NCBI GenBank assembly: GCA_024220505.1
Contig: JAKZZE010000011.1
Location: 806,001-870,000 of the forward strand
Source: Rhizopus arrhizus
Lineage: Eukaryota > Mucoromycota > Mucoromycetes > Mucorales > Rhizopodaceae
Length of the DNA stretch: 64,000 nt
Direction of reading: 5' to 3'
In this document: in pieces, positions 55,636 to 64,000 of the stretch
Position numbering within the stretch: the first letter of the stretch is position 1
How the letters are laid out: each line of letters begins with the position of its first letter
Program-made: the position numbers and the translations under genes
The notes under the pieces: model-generated
Seen by the model: the letters and a program-made list of their open reading frames with translations, nothing else
The model's database searches: none
What the model was told of the DNA's origin: nothing

Positions 55636-55905
55636 CTACAAAAGTGATGTCACGCCCAGGAAGATGGACGATAGTAAAATCATGTTGCTGTAACTCAAGT
55701 GGCCAACATACAAGTCAGCCGCAAAAATCACTGGCACGAGAATGTTATAAAATTGGAATGAGCGTTGATTGATAACAACTGTAAATTTTGTACCAGTAAG
55801 GTAGTGCACAGTTTTTGTATTCCTCACACAATCGTTAATGCTTATTTGCGAGATCACATTGACGCAGGATAATGTCAATACCGGAGGAATAAGCACTATT
55901 AGCAT
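55636..55905 (-). pseudogene. Gypsy RNase-H-like relic
   Basis: The frame contains YLTGTKFTVVINQRSFQF, the degenerate form of the YLxGxxFxxxTDHxSLxxL motif between RT and RNase H in Gypsy elements. Asp-His is replaced by Asn-Gln. Downstream the match fades. Confidence 0.6.
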
Positions 55906-56208
55906 GTAATTTTAACAAATGGGAGGAATCAGGAAAATGGTCAATTCCAATGTTTTGTAAGCAGATTGTTAGCGATCCGATCAAACTCAAGAAGTATCCT
56001 TTTTCAATATAGCATTCAGAGCCGTGACGATCGCTGGAATTCTACAAATTAAAATTTGGATAACAGACAGATAGGTCCAGGGAAAAGTGCATCCTTTTCA
56101 CACAAGTAGATATAGGAAAAGGATCTGTATGAAAGAATTCAGGCAACAAGATATAATCAAGAAAGGAAATACAAATACTAGCAAAATTGGAGTTGGAAAG
56201 CTTGACGT

Positions 56209-56778
56209 TCAGTGAAGTAGCAAGTAAACAAAGACTTCACAAAGATTACGAGGATGTTGATCAAATGAGCAACCAAAACAAATTACATCATCAAAATACA
56301 TCAAGCATGTCTTCCATTTGAGGCAAGTGAGTACAGAATTTGTCAAACGTTGCATGTTAGCTGGAGAGGAGCAAACTCCAAATGACATACGCACAAATTC
56401 AAACAGACATCAATCAGAGATAAAAGAGCATTTGGAATGACTTTTAATTTGCCAATAAGAAGAGATTCGGCCTATCATAGAAAAGCATTTGGCATTATCC
56501 AAACTATAAAACGTATCGTCGACAAAAGTCAGTGGACAGACATCCTTAGTTGTCTTGACATTCAAACGACGACAGTGAACGTAAATTCGGGCAATGTCAT
56601 CGGATTTGGTGACTAAGATAATAGAAGAGGCTCGATGTGTTTGGCTTCGACGAATAACGCTTGGTTGGAGCATTTCAATGATGAGGCTACTGATTGTTTC
56701 ATTCTCAGTAGCCAAAGCACGATAGAGGAAGAGAAGAGATAGATGGTCACTACCAGTATCAATACGATGTTCAACCAA
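56209..56778 (-). pseudogene. Gypsy reverse transcriptase relic
   Basis: The first piece opens VEHRIDTGSDHLSLLFLYRA and continues with IIEMLQPSVIRRSQTHRASS, IARIYVHCRRLN and DDTFYSLDNAKCFSMI. The second has MRMSFGVCSSPANMQRL and CLMYFDDVICFG. These are the standard motifs of Ty3/Gypsy RT, with YFDD in the place of the catalytic YLDD. A stop and frame change separate the pieces. Confidence 0.8.
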
Positions 56779-58764
56779 ATGAGTGGTTAAACTAGGCGAG
56801 TTATCAAAGCTATTAGAGAAGTCTGTGGGTATCTGAACTATCCAGAGAGATTCAGTAGAAAAAAAGAGAATATCCTAAAGTACTACAGGATTTCAAATGA
56901 GACGAAACAGGAATAGAGTTAACAGAATGCGTTGAAGATAACGTATCCTCTTAATTAATACAAGTAAATGACAAGGATGAATATTCGGTAGAATGAACAT
57001 GTTGATCTTTACAATAATATACGTTTTGATATTTAAATTAACGGTTTTCATTGTATCTAGGTCTTGTTTGTTGAGTTATACAATGCCAGTAACAATTGTT
57101 ACAATCTTTTCAGCAGATAAATTAGCAGGAATGGACACCATAGCAAGAATGCTATGAAGATCTTTGATAGTAAATTACACATTATGATGTCTAGACAGAT
57201 TCAGTATTGTAATTAAAAAGCAAGAATATGGCTTGACAAAACATTGCTTAGGGAAATTAAATTGGCCATAGTAGTAGACGGACCAGAGATACCAAACATA
57301 GCACCAGAGGAAAGGCTAGGAAAACGAATAGAGCTAATGGCAGAATCGATAGCAACCTTATAAGTCTTGAGACCATGGAGACCAATAATTAAAGGGCGAT
57401 TTAATCGATCAGCAACATTATAATCAAGGTGAAGTGAGATTTCACCAAGGCTAACTAACTTCTTAGTATAACTAATAGTAGTAGCATATTCACTAATGGC
57501 TGTGGTAAAAGTTTACACTTATAAGATTCAATAGAAATATTCAGCATAGTAGCAATCTCAGCCGTAAAGCAGGTACATTAGTACGGATTTTACAGGACAA
57601 GAAGTAGAAAAATCGTCAACAGTATAAGACAGACGAAAATCTTCTATGCAGTCAGCAGCTTTATTTAGATATAGTAGTGTGTGAATAGCATTTTGCGTTG
57701 TAGGCTGGGTTGGAGTGCGCAAAGGATCTTGGTGTTCAGGAATTGCTGTGTAATTAGTCCCATTAAAAAAAATGAGATAAAGGAGCAGGTGCAGTAAGTT
57801 GAGCAGAAGCAACATAATAAGGAGGTCAAGTACCAGAAGTAATAATCAAAGAAATCCAAGAAGTTTGAAAGCCAGGTACATTAGAGGGAGCCAAAGGAGT
57901 AGCTTGCAAATCATGGATCTGATTCTTGCTATACTTAGCTTAGTCGCAACGATTTGAGAGATGAGCTTCTTTATCGCAATATCTACGTATTGAAGCGCTA
58001 AAGCGAGTCCATCAATTACAGTAGAAGGCAGATAAAGAAGAGGAAAACCCGGGAGAAGAACGTTGATACATAGCATCAGCTTCCATTGGAACAGAATTGT
58101 TGTTCTGTGAAGGAAAGATAGGTGTTGTAGAGCTGGATGTAGAGGGATCACAATTGAGTTGATATCGAGTCAAACGAGAAGCAGCACCCAAAACCTCTTC
58201 CATGGATTGTCTTTGTCAGCGACAGTACTTCAAACAGAGTTAGTATTGATATTTCCTGTGATCTTGTCAAAGAGCCGAGGATTAATGACATGCAAATAGA
58301 TAGAACATAGGACGTCAAAGAAATAGATGTAGTTTTGGGAAGTTCCTGAGCGAGGGATTCAAAAAAACACTTAGATTATTTTGATGACATATTACCCTAT
58401 CATAAATTTTCCAGTTTTTTTCACAAGAACTTTATTCTTTTTGAGCAAAAGGGACACCATATCTATCAGTTAAAACTTTCTTGATAAACTCCTAAGTAAC
58501 CTAAGATGTATTAGAAAGAGCACACAGAGCTATGTTGACTGGTAAGTATTTAGACACTTGACTGATCTTCCTATAATCGTACGATGCAAGTCGATCCGCT
58601 TTCGCTTAAAAAAAGCAGAACCAAAACTCAGTATTGGTAGTTGTAGATAAGGTACAAATTTTGGAGAGCACTATAGCAGTTTCGTGTTACAATGTGGTTC
58701 AGTGTACTTACAACTGGGATTTTTGTTGTTCCATAAATCAAGATGTTTCCGAAGCGGAAGCGAG

Positions 58765-58853
58765 TAATGTGATAAATGCTCTCAGAGCCACGCTTTATTT
58801 TAAATATATAAATGATATCCAATAAAATCCCTTTCTTCCCTATATCTTTCAAA
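58765..58853 (+). repeat. DIRS left inverted terminal repeat
   Basis: 89 bp beginning TAATGTGATAAATGCTCTC and ending ATATCTTTCAAA; the reverse complement of 62951-63039 with one C/T difference (AAAATCCC against AAAACCCC). Confidence 0.92.
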
Positions 58854-58927
58854 CGCTAAGCTATAATAAATTCAATTTTTTTTTTTTTTTTGGGAGGGAT
58901 ATGTAACTAAACTAAACTACTAAGCTC

Positions 58928-61900
58928 TTAAGCTTTCCAAAATTTGTACCAAGGGTGGGCATTTATCACATTACTCGCTTCCGCTTCGGAAACATCTTGA
59001 TTGTTGGTCGTACCTACAACAATCTCCGTTTCCTCCGCTTCAGCTCCTAATGTGATAAGGTTTTCAGGTGTCAAAATTGAATTTGTAATCAAAGTACTAG
59101 TAGAGTTCGCTGCGGTAGGTTTGTAATAAAACGACTCAAATGTGTTGGTGTTCAAACTCCAGTTTGCATGTTTCTTTACTGACTGAATCGTGTTCCCTCT
59201 AGCCACTGCCTTTGTACTTGAAGCTGATCTTATCGAGTGTGCCTTATAATTTGGATCTACCCCTGCTTGTCTCATCAATTGCTTGACCCAATTCGCTAAC
59301 GTTGAAGGGCGAATAGATGTTACCTTGGAGACCTCCATAATGTAAGCTAAAAATAATGTATGATCCTGTGGCAAGGAAATTCGAATGCCGGTCGTTTTCT
59401 TTAAAAATGTCTCTAATGCACGGACTGGACATACCGATATATCTTCTATTGGACCCAACGTAATCGTTTTTACTTGCGTTTCCTTGGCTTGTCTGAAATG
59501 TAGGACGGCGCTCAACAGAGATTCATTTTCTCCATATTTGAGGATTACATCTTGGTACTGCAATCTACCCAAGTCCGATCTTGGTCTTGCCATCGTTGCT
59601 AAACATAATAGCCCTATCGTCTTCTGCTGCAAGTCTTCAAGGTATAATGTCTCATTGTTCCTCCATTTTCTTCTTATGAATGTAACCAGTAAATCAGTAT
59701 CCCAAGCTTCTAACTGTTGCACTGACGGAATATTGAACGTCTTTCTTCTCTTAGCTGCAAAAAATTCCTGTATTCTCTGGTTTGATGCTATAGGTGGTTT
59801 ATTTGCATGAATGTACTTGAATACCGAAGCAATTGAAGACCTTAAGGTGTTTAGATGCTGTGTACTATATTCCTTGTGGTGTAACAAAAATTTAATGATG
59901 TTTTCAATGTTATACTCGCAACAATTCACCCGATTGTCATTGCACCAGCTTGCCCATTTCTTCCATCCATTGTCATATGCTTTTGCTGTGTTAGATCTTA
60001 TACAGCCTTCCAAAAATTGGGCTTCCTCTTCACCTAGACCCTGCGTCTGTCTGGTCTTCCTGATAATAGCCAAGCGGTTAAGTCCAGTTTCTGGCATCTG
60101 TAGAACCTTGGAAGTGCCAACTGTTTCATTCTCATCACCATTGGGTACCAGAATTGAGTCGGCCAATTTGGTGTTATCAGAACCACTTTCTCCAGGCGTT
60201 GGTTGGTTATAAGTCTGAGAACTCTCGGAATCAGCTTCCATGGTGGATAACAATAAGCTGTTCTCTTCGGCCATTTCTGTTGTAAGGCATCCAACTTCTG
60301 GGCTTCGGGGTCTGGCCGGAGGCTGTAGTATTTGTGAAGTTTTCGATTGTGTCTGTTTGCAAACGTGTCCACTGTCAATGGACCCCATCTCATCTGTATC
60401 TCCCGAAATATGTTCTTCGATAAACTCCTTTCGTACAACGGTGGTTGCTTCCTCGACAAGCTGTCCGCTTCCGTATTCAATATGCCTTTGACATGTTGAT
60501 ATGCCACCTTGAGGCAAAACTGATTGCATAAATCTTGAATCTTTACTGCAATGTCCTGAAGGATTGGAGAGGCAGTACCCCCTGCCTTTGTTGTGTACTT
60601 TATGGACGTTTTGTTGTCTGTGAAGATCTTGATTGTTTTGTTTTTGAATTTTGGAGCATGGAGCTTTAAGGCAAAATATATGGCCATCAGCTCTCTTACG
60701 TTGATGGACCAGTTCTTTTCTTCCTCTTTCCAAAATCCGTGAGTCTTCAATACTGGGGATGTTATTCCCCAACCCGTGTCCGAGCTGTCTGTGTATATTG
60801 TAATTGCTGGGGTCTCCATCTGCAGCTGTCTTATGGGCAAACCATTCTTCATCGTCAGACTTGTCTGCCACCATTTTATTTCCTCTTTCGCTTGTGTCGA
60901 CCATACAAAAGGCGTCTCCCAATTCTGGTGTTTCCCCATGAGTGACTTTGTCAAATCCCTCTGTAAATATCGTATGTGTAGAAGGGCTTCCGCGACTGCT
61001 GGTATCATCGCTGTCATCTTTCCCATCAAGCTTGCCATCCACCTGCACGATTTCGTTGTCTCCTGTTGCGCTTGCTTGAGTCTCTGTCTTAAGTTCTTGA
61101 TCTTCTTTTCTGGTACCTTTATGGTCATCTTCTTGGTGTCGAAGGTGAACCCCAAGTAGTCTTGAACCTGTAATGGTGTTAATACACTCTTGCTTCTGTT
61201 TATTATAAACCCCAAGGCTTCCAGATGTGACATGATCCCTTCTGCTGATTCCTGTAATTTCTCCTTTTCTTGATCCAAGATGCAAATATCGTCGAGAAAA
61301 TAAACTAGGCGAATACCTTCTCTTCGTAATGGTTCCAGGGCGTATCTTAGAAGTTTGGAAAAAATTCTTGGAGCGATGTTTAAACCAAAGTTTAAAGAGC
61401 GGTAATTGTATGTGATTCCCCCATTTTTGAACGCCAGGAAAGGTCTTGAACTCGGATGAATGGGAACTACTGTATAAGCATCTTTTAGATCTAATTTTAT
61501 TATGTAATCTCCTTTTTCTATTAGCTCTCTTAACGCTGGCACCCCTTCCATCTTGAAGTGCTGAACTTGTATGAATTGGTTCAATTTTTTGCAGTCCAGA
61601 ATTGGTCGCCTCTTTGTTGGCTCCTGAATAGTGAAGAATTTTGAAAGGAATTGATTTGAGAACTTTGGGTCTTTGCTTTCTTCGATAATCCCTGCTGTCA
61701 GAAATTTCTGTACTGCTAAATCCGTCTCCAATTGGTCTAATTTGTTTACCGGATGATGTATCTCCTTCCATGGGTTTGGACGCGATATGAATTGCAGCTT
61801 GTACCCCTGCTCGACTATCTGCAAAGGCCAAGAATGAGTTGTTATCTTTTTCCAATTTTCTAAGAAATTGGTTATACGTCCCCCTGGTAAGATACCATCT

Positions 61901-62992
61901 TCTGGTATCGAGTAATTCACTTGTATAGGGTTGATTTTTTGAATGTCTTGATCCAGAGACTGTTTTTGTATACAATGTAGAGGTGTGGTTTGTGGTGAAG
62001 ATGGTTTTGGTTGTGAGTGTGGTATCAATTGAGGTGACATCCTTAGTCTGTAGATCTGCTGACCTACTATTGTTGGTCTGCTGTCTTGTCTGTGTAACTG
62101 TGTGTGGAATGCTGCTTGGTTGTAGAGGCTCCAAAGGTTCCACGACCTCGTCCTCTTGGCTGAAAATTTCCAGATTGGTACCTGTTGAAAGGTCTCGATC
62201 CACGACCATTACTCCCGTGGGAAAATCCTCGTCCTCTACCGTAGTAATTTGTTGCGCCTGCAATAACTCGTTGCGAGAATCTTGCTTCATGTAGTTCCTT
62301 GACGAACTCACTATCAAAGAGGTTCGATTTTCTTCTATCCTCTTGTTCCACGTGTCTAAGACTTGCCGGGAGTCTAAGTGCTTTGGCACTGTAGTCTTTT
62401 GCTTCATGATCCAACTCCTTTGCATGGGCAAAACCAAAGACTGCCGATTTTGAGGCTTGTGCCATCGCATCAAGGAAGGTTTGATGGGTTCCTTCATCCT
62501 CAAATCTACATTTCTCCTCAATGGACTCCAAAAGTTCAAAGATTTCAGTGCTTGTTCTTGCTTGAAATCTCGCTTCTTCTGCATGCTTGATAATTGATGT
62601 GACGACCTGAAAGGTGTCGACTTTCCACTTCTTGAGTTCATTCGTAAACTCTTTGTTGATTTGTGGTGTTCTGGTCCACTCGTCATGGTTGTACTTTGGG
62701 ACATGTTTCTTAAAACGCTTGATATCGTCTTTGAGATCAAAGGTTGGTGTTTCGTCCAAAATCTCTCTGATCCTTTCTGGTAATTCTTTCCCTTTATAAC
62801 TAATTTCTCTTTGTTCGTCCCTTTGTTTCTCGAATTCTCTGAGAATAATGGCAACTTCCTCTCTCGAGTATAGAGGTACTTGTTCTTGTTGATATTGGTT
62901 GTTTTCTCCATTTTGGATATCAGACATAATTTTAACCCACGATGCGCGGCTTTGAAAGATATAGGGAAGAAAGGGGTTTTATTGGATATCAT
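58928..62992 (-). CDS. DIRS tyrosine recombinase, within a 1354-codon open frame
   Basis: The recombinase proper is the C-terminal 370 residues or so (about 60045-58928). An N-terminal core-binding part has AKAYDNGWKKWASWC. The catalytic part has MARPRSDLGRLQY (first Arg), AHSIRSASSTKAV (His-x2-Arg) and NTFESFYYKP (Tyr), the R-H-R-Y set of DIRS recombinases. It would join the circular cDNA to the genome. The frame starts with an ATG at 62992 inside the right terminal repeat and stays open for more than 4 kb, overlapping gag and RT in another frame. The N-terminal 980 residues are Ser/Lys/Arg/Gln-rich and look like an alternative reading, so natural translation probably starts later or by another mechanism. 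Confidence 0.85.
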   Translation of the reverse strand: MISNKTPFFPISFKAAHRGLKLCLISKMEKTTNINKNKYLYTRERKLPLFSENSRNKGTNKEKLVIKGKNYQKGSERFWTKHQPLISKTISSVLRNMSQSTTMTSGPEHHKSTKSLRMNSRSGKSTPFRSSHQLSSMQKKRDFKQEQALKSLNFWSPLRRNVDLRMKEPIKPSLMRWHKPQNRQSLVLPMQRSWIMKQKTTVPKHLDSRQVLDTWNKRIEENRTSLIVSSSRNYMKQDSRNELLQAQQITTVEDEDFPTGVMVVDRDLSTGTNLEIFSQEDEVVEPLEPLQPSSIPHTVTQTRQQTNNSRSADLQTKDVTSIDTTLTTKTIFTTNHTSTLYTKTVSGSRHSKNQPYTSELLDTRRWYLTRGTYNQFLRKLEKDNNSFLAFADSRAGVQAAIHIASKPMEGDTSSGKQIRPIGDGFSSTEISDSRDYRRKQRPKVLKSIPFKILHYSGANKEATNSGLQKIEPIHTSSALQDGRGASVKRANRKRRLHNKIRSKRCLYSSSHSSEFKTFPGVQKWGNHIQLPLFKLWFKHRSKNFFQTSKIRPGTITKRRYSPSLFSRRYLHLGSRKGEITGISRRDHVTSGSLGVYNKQKQECINTITGSRLLGVHLRHQEDDHKGTRKEDQELKTETQASATGDNEIVQVDGKLDGKDDSDDTSSRGSPSTHTIFTEGFDKVTHGETPELGDAFCMVDTSERGNKMVADKSDDEEWFAHKTAADGDPSNYNIHRQLGHGLGNNIPSIEDSRILERGRKELVHQRKRADGHIFCLKAPCSKIQKQNNQDLHRQQNVHKVHNKGRGYCLSNPSGHCSKDSRFMQSVLPQGGISTCQRHIEYGSGQLVEEATTVVRKEFIEEHISGDTDEMGSIDSGHVCKQTQSKTSQILQPPARPRSPEVGCLTTEMAEENSLLLSTMEADSESSQTYNQPTPGESGSDNTKLADSILVPNGDENETVGTSKVLQMPETGLNRLAIIRKTRQTQGLGEEEAQFLEGCIRSNTAKAYDNGWKKWASWCNDNRVNCCEYNIENIIKFLLHHKEYSTQHLNTLRSSIASVFKYIHANKPPIASNQRIQEFFAAKRRKTFNIPSVQQLEAWDTDLLVTFIRRKWRNNETLYLEDLQQKTIGLLCLATMARPRSDLGRLQYQDVILKYGENESLLSAVLHFRQAKETQVKTITLGPIEDISVCPVRALETFLKKTTGIRISLPQDHTLFLAYIMEVSKVTSIRPSTLANWVKQLMRQAGVDPNYKAHSIRSASSTKAVARGNTIQSVKKHANWSLNTNTFESFYYKPTAANSTSTLITNSILTPENLITLGAEAEETEIVVGTTNNQDVSEAEASNVINAHPWYKFWKA
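58959..59058. repeat. DIRS internal complementary region
   Basis: 100 bp. The left part is complementary to the element's left end (about 58736-58777), the right part to its right end (about 63029-63087), fused at the trinucleotide AAT/ATT. In DIRS models this region templates completion and circularisation of the cDNA. It also encodes the last residues of the recombinase frame. Confidence 0.88.
60034..62040 (-). CDS. DIRS reverse transcriptase / RNase H
   Basis: A 668-residue frame. The RT part has RRPILDCKKLNQFIQ, YIIKLDLKDAYTVVPIHP, NFGLNIAPRIFSKLL and VYFLDDICIL (the F-x-DD catalytic box), and LGFTFDTKKM. RNase H follows with TIYTDSSDTGWG, NVRELMAIYFAL and IKIFTDNKTSIKY, the Asp-Glu-Asp set, and HVKGILNTEADSLSR. 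The last 130 residues contain TVDTFANRHNRKL and YCYPPWKLIPRV, a DIRS-typical tail of methyltransferase-like appearance. The ATG at 62040 lies just downstream of the gag stop, and the end overlaps the start of the recombinase domain by a few codons. No defect seen. Confidence 0.92.
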   Translation of the reverse strand: MSPQLIPHSQPKPSSPQTTPLHCIQKQSLDQDIQKINPIQVNYSIPEDGILPGGRITNFLENWKKITTHSWPLQIVEQGYKLQFISRPNPWKEIHHPVNKLDQLETDLAVQKFLTAGIIEESKDPKFSNQFLSKFFTIQEPTKRRPILDCKKLNQFIQVQHFKMEGVPALRELIEKGDYIIKLDLKDAYTVVPIHPSSRPFLAFKNGGITYNYRSLNFGLNIAPRIFSKLLRYALEPLRREGIRLVYFLDDICILDQEKEKLQESAEGIMSHLEALGFIINRSKSVLTPLQVQDYLGFTFDTKKMTIKVPEKKIKNLRQRLKQAQQETTKSCRWMASLMGKMTAMIPAVAEALLHIRYLQRDLTKSLMGKHQNWETPFVWSTQAKEEIKWWQTSLTMKNGLPIRQLQMETPAITIYTDSSDTGWGITSPVLKTHGFWKEEEKNWSINVRELMAIYFALKLHAPKFKNKTIKIFTDNKTSIKYTTKAGGTASPILQDIAVKIQDLCNQFCLKVAYQHVKGILNTEADSLSRKQPPLYERSLSKNIFREIQMRWGPLTVDTFANRHNRKLHKYYSLRPDPEAQKLDALQQKWPKRTAYCYPPWKLIPRVLRLITNQRLEKVVLITPNWPTQFWYPMVMRMKQLALPRFYRCQKLDLTAWLLSGRPDRRRV
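62067..62927 (-). CDS. DIRS gag-like protein
   Basis: A 286-residue frame from ATG 62927. The N-terminal two thirds are helical and charged (QVPLYSREEVAIILREFEKQ, DDIKRFKKHVPKYN), with DAMAQASKSAVFGFAHAKEL in the middle. The C-terminal third is an RGG-like nucleic-acid-binding tail (YYGRGRGFSHGSNGRGSRPF, QPRGRGRGTFG) in place of a zinc knuckle. Position as first frame of the element and the RNA-binding tail support a capsid-like role. It ends 26 bp before the RT start codon. Confidence 0.8.
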   Translation of the reverse strand: MSDIQNGENNQYQQEQVPLYSREEVAIILREFEKQRDEQREISYKGKELPERIREILDETPTFDLKDDIKRFKKHVPKYNHDEWTRTPQINKEFTNELKKWKVDTFQVVTSIIKHAEEARFQARTSTEIFELLESIEEKCRFEDEGTHQTFLDAMAQASKSAVFGFAHAKELDHEAKDYSAKALRLPASLRHVEQEDRRKSNLFDSEFVKELHEARFSQRVIAGATNYYGRGRGFSHGSNGRGSRPFNRYQSGNFQPRGRGRGTFGASTTKQHSTHSYTDKTADQQ

Positions 62993-63039
62993 TTATATAT
63001 TTAAAATAAAGCGTGGCTCTGAGAGCATTTATCACATTA
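62951..63039 (-). repeat. DIRS right inverted terminal repeat
   Basis: Reverse complement of the left repeat at 58765-58853. It contains the ATG at 62990-62992 of the long overlapping frame and an AT-rich stretch that could serve as a promoter for gag. Confidence 0.92.
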
Positions 63040-63087
63040 GGAGCTGAAGCGGAGGAAACGGAGATTGTTGTAGGTACGACCAACAAT

Positions 63088-64000
63088 AGTGGTGTTCTGA
63101 TTTGCTAACCAGACATAATAATTAAGTAACACAGAATCGCAGGAGTAATAGAAAACAAGTAAATAGTAGCACAATTGCAAAAAAGGTTAACAGTATATAG
63201 AATCCTTCAATAGATTAATAGAAACGCTTTTTTAGCATAAAATAACTTTGATAGGTCAGAGATTAAAGTCGTTTGATTATTGACTGCAATTATTAACTAA
63301 AAGAAAATAAAAATAGAGAGAGTTTCTTTCTACTGAAATAAAAGATAGCTTTTATTAAATAGAAATTATTATTATATTTTTATGCTGTGATAAGGATATT
63401 ATATATTTCTTTTATCAAAAAAGTGCAATTGTTCAAGAAAGCTTGAGACGAGGGAAGCCTCCAGCTGCTTAATTTTTTTTTTTTTTTTTTCTTTTTTTTT
63501 TGTAATTCTAGTTGTTCAAAAAACTATTAGGTGGTAAAAACCAATTAGAAGACTTGTAACCAGAATTCGGATCCTGATAATGAAATGTCTTCGCAATAAA
63601 AGATGTGATGAGTGTAATTGTGTCAACATTTCTAGCGCGCTGCATTTACAAGTAATTTGTAAAGGATGTACAAGAACTTTCTTTTACCGAACGTTGGGAA
63701 CACAACACTATACACTTCAAAAATAAAGAGAAGTACTGAATTATCCTTTTCCTAAAAGCATATTACACTTAATTAATTCTATTGAATATGTTGATTTTAT
63801 CTTGAAATAATTGTAATGAAAAGCCGAGTGATTGAGGGAAAGGAAAATAGGAGAAAATTTAGCAAGACGGAATTTGCATAAAAAAAAGCAAAATAAAAAA
63901 TTCAAGCACATAAGAATTGTTTTTAATTATTTTTTAAGTGGATTATGTTATTATAAAAACTATCATTATCCCAAAAAATTTTCAAATACATTATGGTTAA
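63088..64000. other. AT-rich flank, no gene seen
   Basis: DNA to the right of the DIRS element with no supported gene. A T-rich run lies at 63472-63501. The part at about 63250-63610 shows patchy similarity to 52250-52530 (TTTCTAC, AAAAGATA, AATAGAAATTA and CCAGA-TTC-GAT blocks in the same order), suggesting two copies of an old repeat. Confidence 0.4.

Larger units (their letters stand above)
55636..58600 (-). mobile_element. Decayed Ty3/Gypsy-type retrotransposon
   Basis: Minus-strand order matches a Gypsy polyprotein. A gag-like part lies at about 58600-57560, with a partial zinc knuckle (YCDKEAHLSNRC) near 57970. A protease-like part lies at about 57450-57250 (PLIIGLHGLKTYKVAID). Reverse transcriptase spans 56778-56209 and an RNase-H-like part 55905-55636. 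Stops and frameshifts break every domain. No integrase and no LTR pair were recognised, so the element is truncated and old. The DIRS element begins about 140 bp to the right. Confidence 0.7.
58736..63087 (-). mobile_element. Apparently full-length DIRS retrotransposon
   Basis: The element is 4352 bp. It has 89-bp inverted terminal repeats (58765-58853 and 62951-63039, one mismatch), short unique outer ends, and an internal complementary region at 58959-59058 made of the complement of the left end joined to the complement of the right end. AAT lies at both outer borders (58736-58738 and 63085-63087) and at the junction inside the internal region. This is the signature of DIRS elements, which integrate a circular copy by a tyrosine recombinase instead of an integrase. 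Gag, RT/RNase H and recombinase frames are all open. Near-identical ends suggest a recent insertion. Confidence 0.9.

Noticed and set aside
1..64000. tRNA and rRNA genes
   Set aside because: I looked for T-arm/B-box-like GGTTCGAATCC motifs and clover-leaf arms and saw none that I could support by eye; a tRNAscan run would settle it.

Overview
The window looks like nuclear DNA of an early-diverging filamentous fungus, most probably a member of the Mucorales. Intergenic DNA is very AT-rich with long A/T homopolymer runs. Genes carry many short introns (about 46-70 nt, GT-AG, branch sites like CTAAC/TTAAC). The protein families also fit: a trifunctional folate enzyme, mucoralean P450s, and mixed LINE, DIRS, Ty3/Gypsy and Tc1/mariner elements. 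No organism name can be proved from the sequence alone. All exon structures given here were joined by hand from splice signals and reading phase.

Layout. 0.4-1.9 kb: an Sds3-like HDAC-complex subunit (-). 5.0-5.5 kb: the 3' end of a LINE flanked by a target-site duplication. 7.3-17.2 kb: a dense housekeeping block with an amino-acid permease (+), a UBE2W-type ubiquitin-conjugating enzyme (-), NAR1 (-), the folate enzyme FOL1 (+), a Cys-rich membrane protein (-) and homoserine kinase THR1 (-). 17.5-21.5 kb: one decayed transposon holding both a Tc1/mariner-type transposase and a Fanzor-like gene (eukaryotic TnpB relative) inside one pair of terminal repeats. 22.6-31.2 kb: a P450, a GNAT acetyltransferase, a small orphan protein, a CCCH zinc-finger protein, and the divergently transcribed pair NDUFA12/COX4. 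31.4-37 kb: an orphan locus and AT-rich DNA. 37.1-45.8 kb: a secreted or surface block with a Ser/Asn/Asp-rich membrane protein, a fasciclin protein, a glyoxal-oxidase-like radical copper oxidase, a TMEM184/DUF300 membrane protein and an NPP-type phosphodiesterase. 46-53 kb: retroelement debris, an acetate transporter and a small GC-richer orphan gene. 55.6-58.6 kb: a decayed Ty3/Gypsy element. 58.7-63.1 kb: an apparently intact DIRS retrotransposon.

Most interesting points. (1) The 3.97-kb mariner-like element with an embedded, internally deleted Fanzor gene, plus a hairpin-rich tail that could be its guide-RNA scaffold. (2) The UBE2W gene, whose conserved frame is restored most simply by a one-nucleotide exon at position 9950. 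(3) The full-length DIRS element with 89-bp inverted ends, an internal complementary region that joins both ends, a 3-nt core AAT at each end, and a 1354-codon frame open across almost the whole element. (4) 7-nt and 11-nt microexons in the permease gene. (5) An NPP-family protein in which two usual metal-ligand aspartates appear replaced.

The housekeeping genes have no operon-like organisation. Several neighbours share short divergent promoters: NDUFA12/COX4 171 bp, fasciclin/glyoxal oxidase 167 bp, NAR1/FOL1 226 bp.
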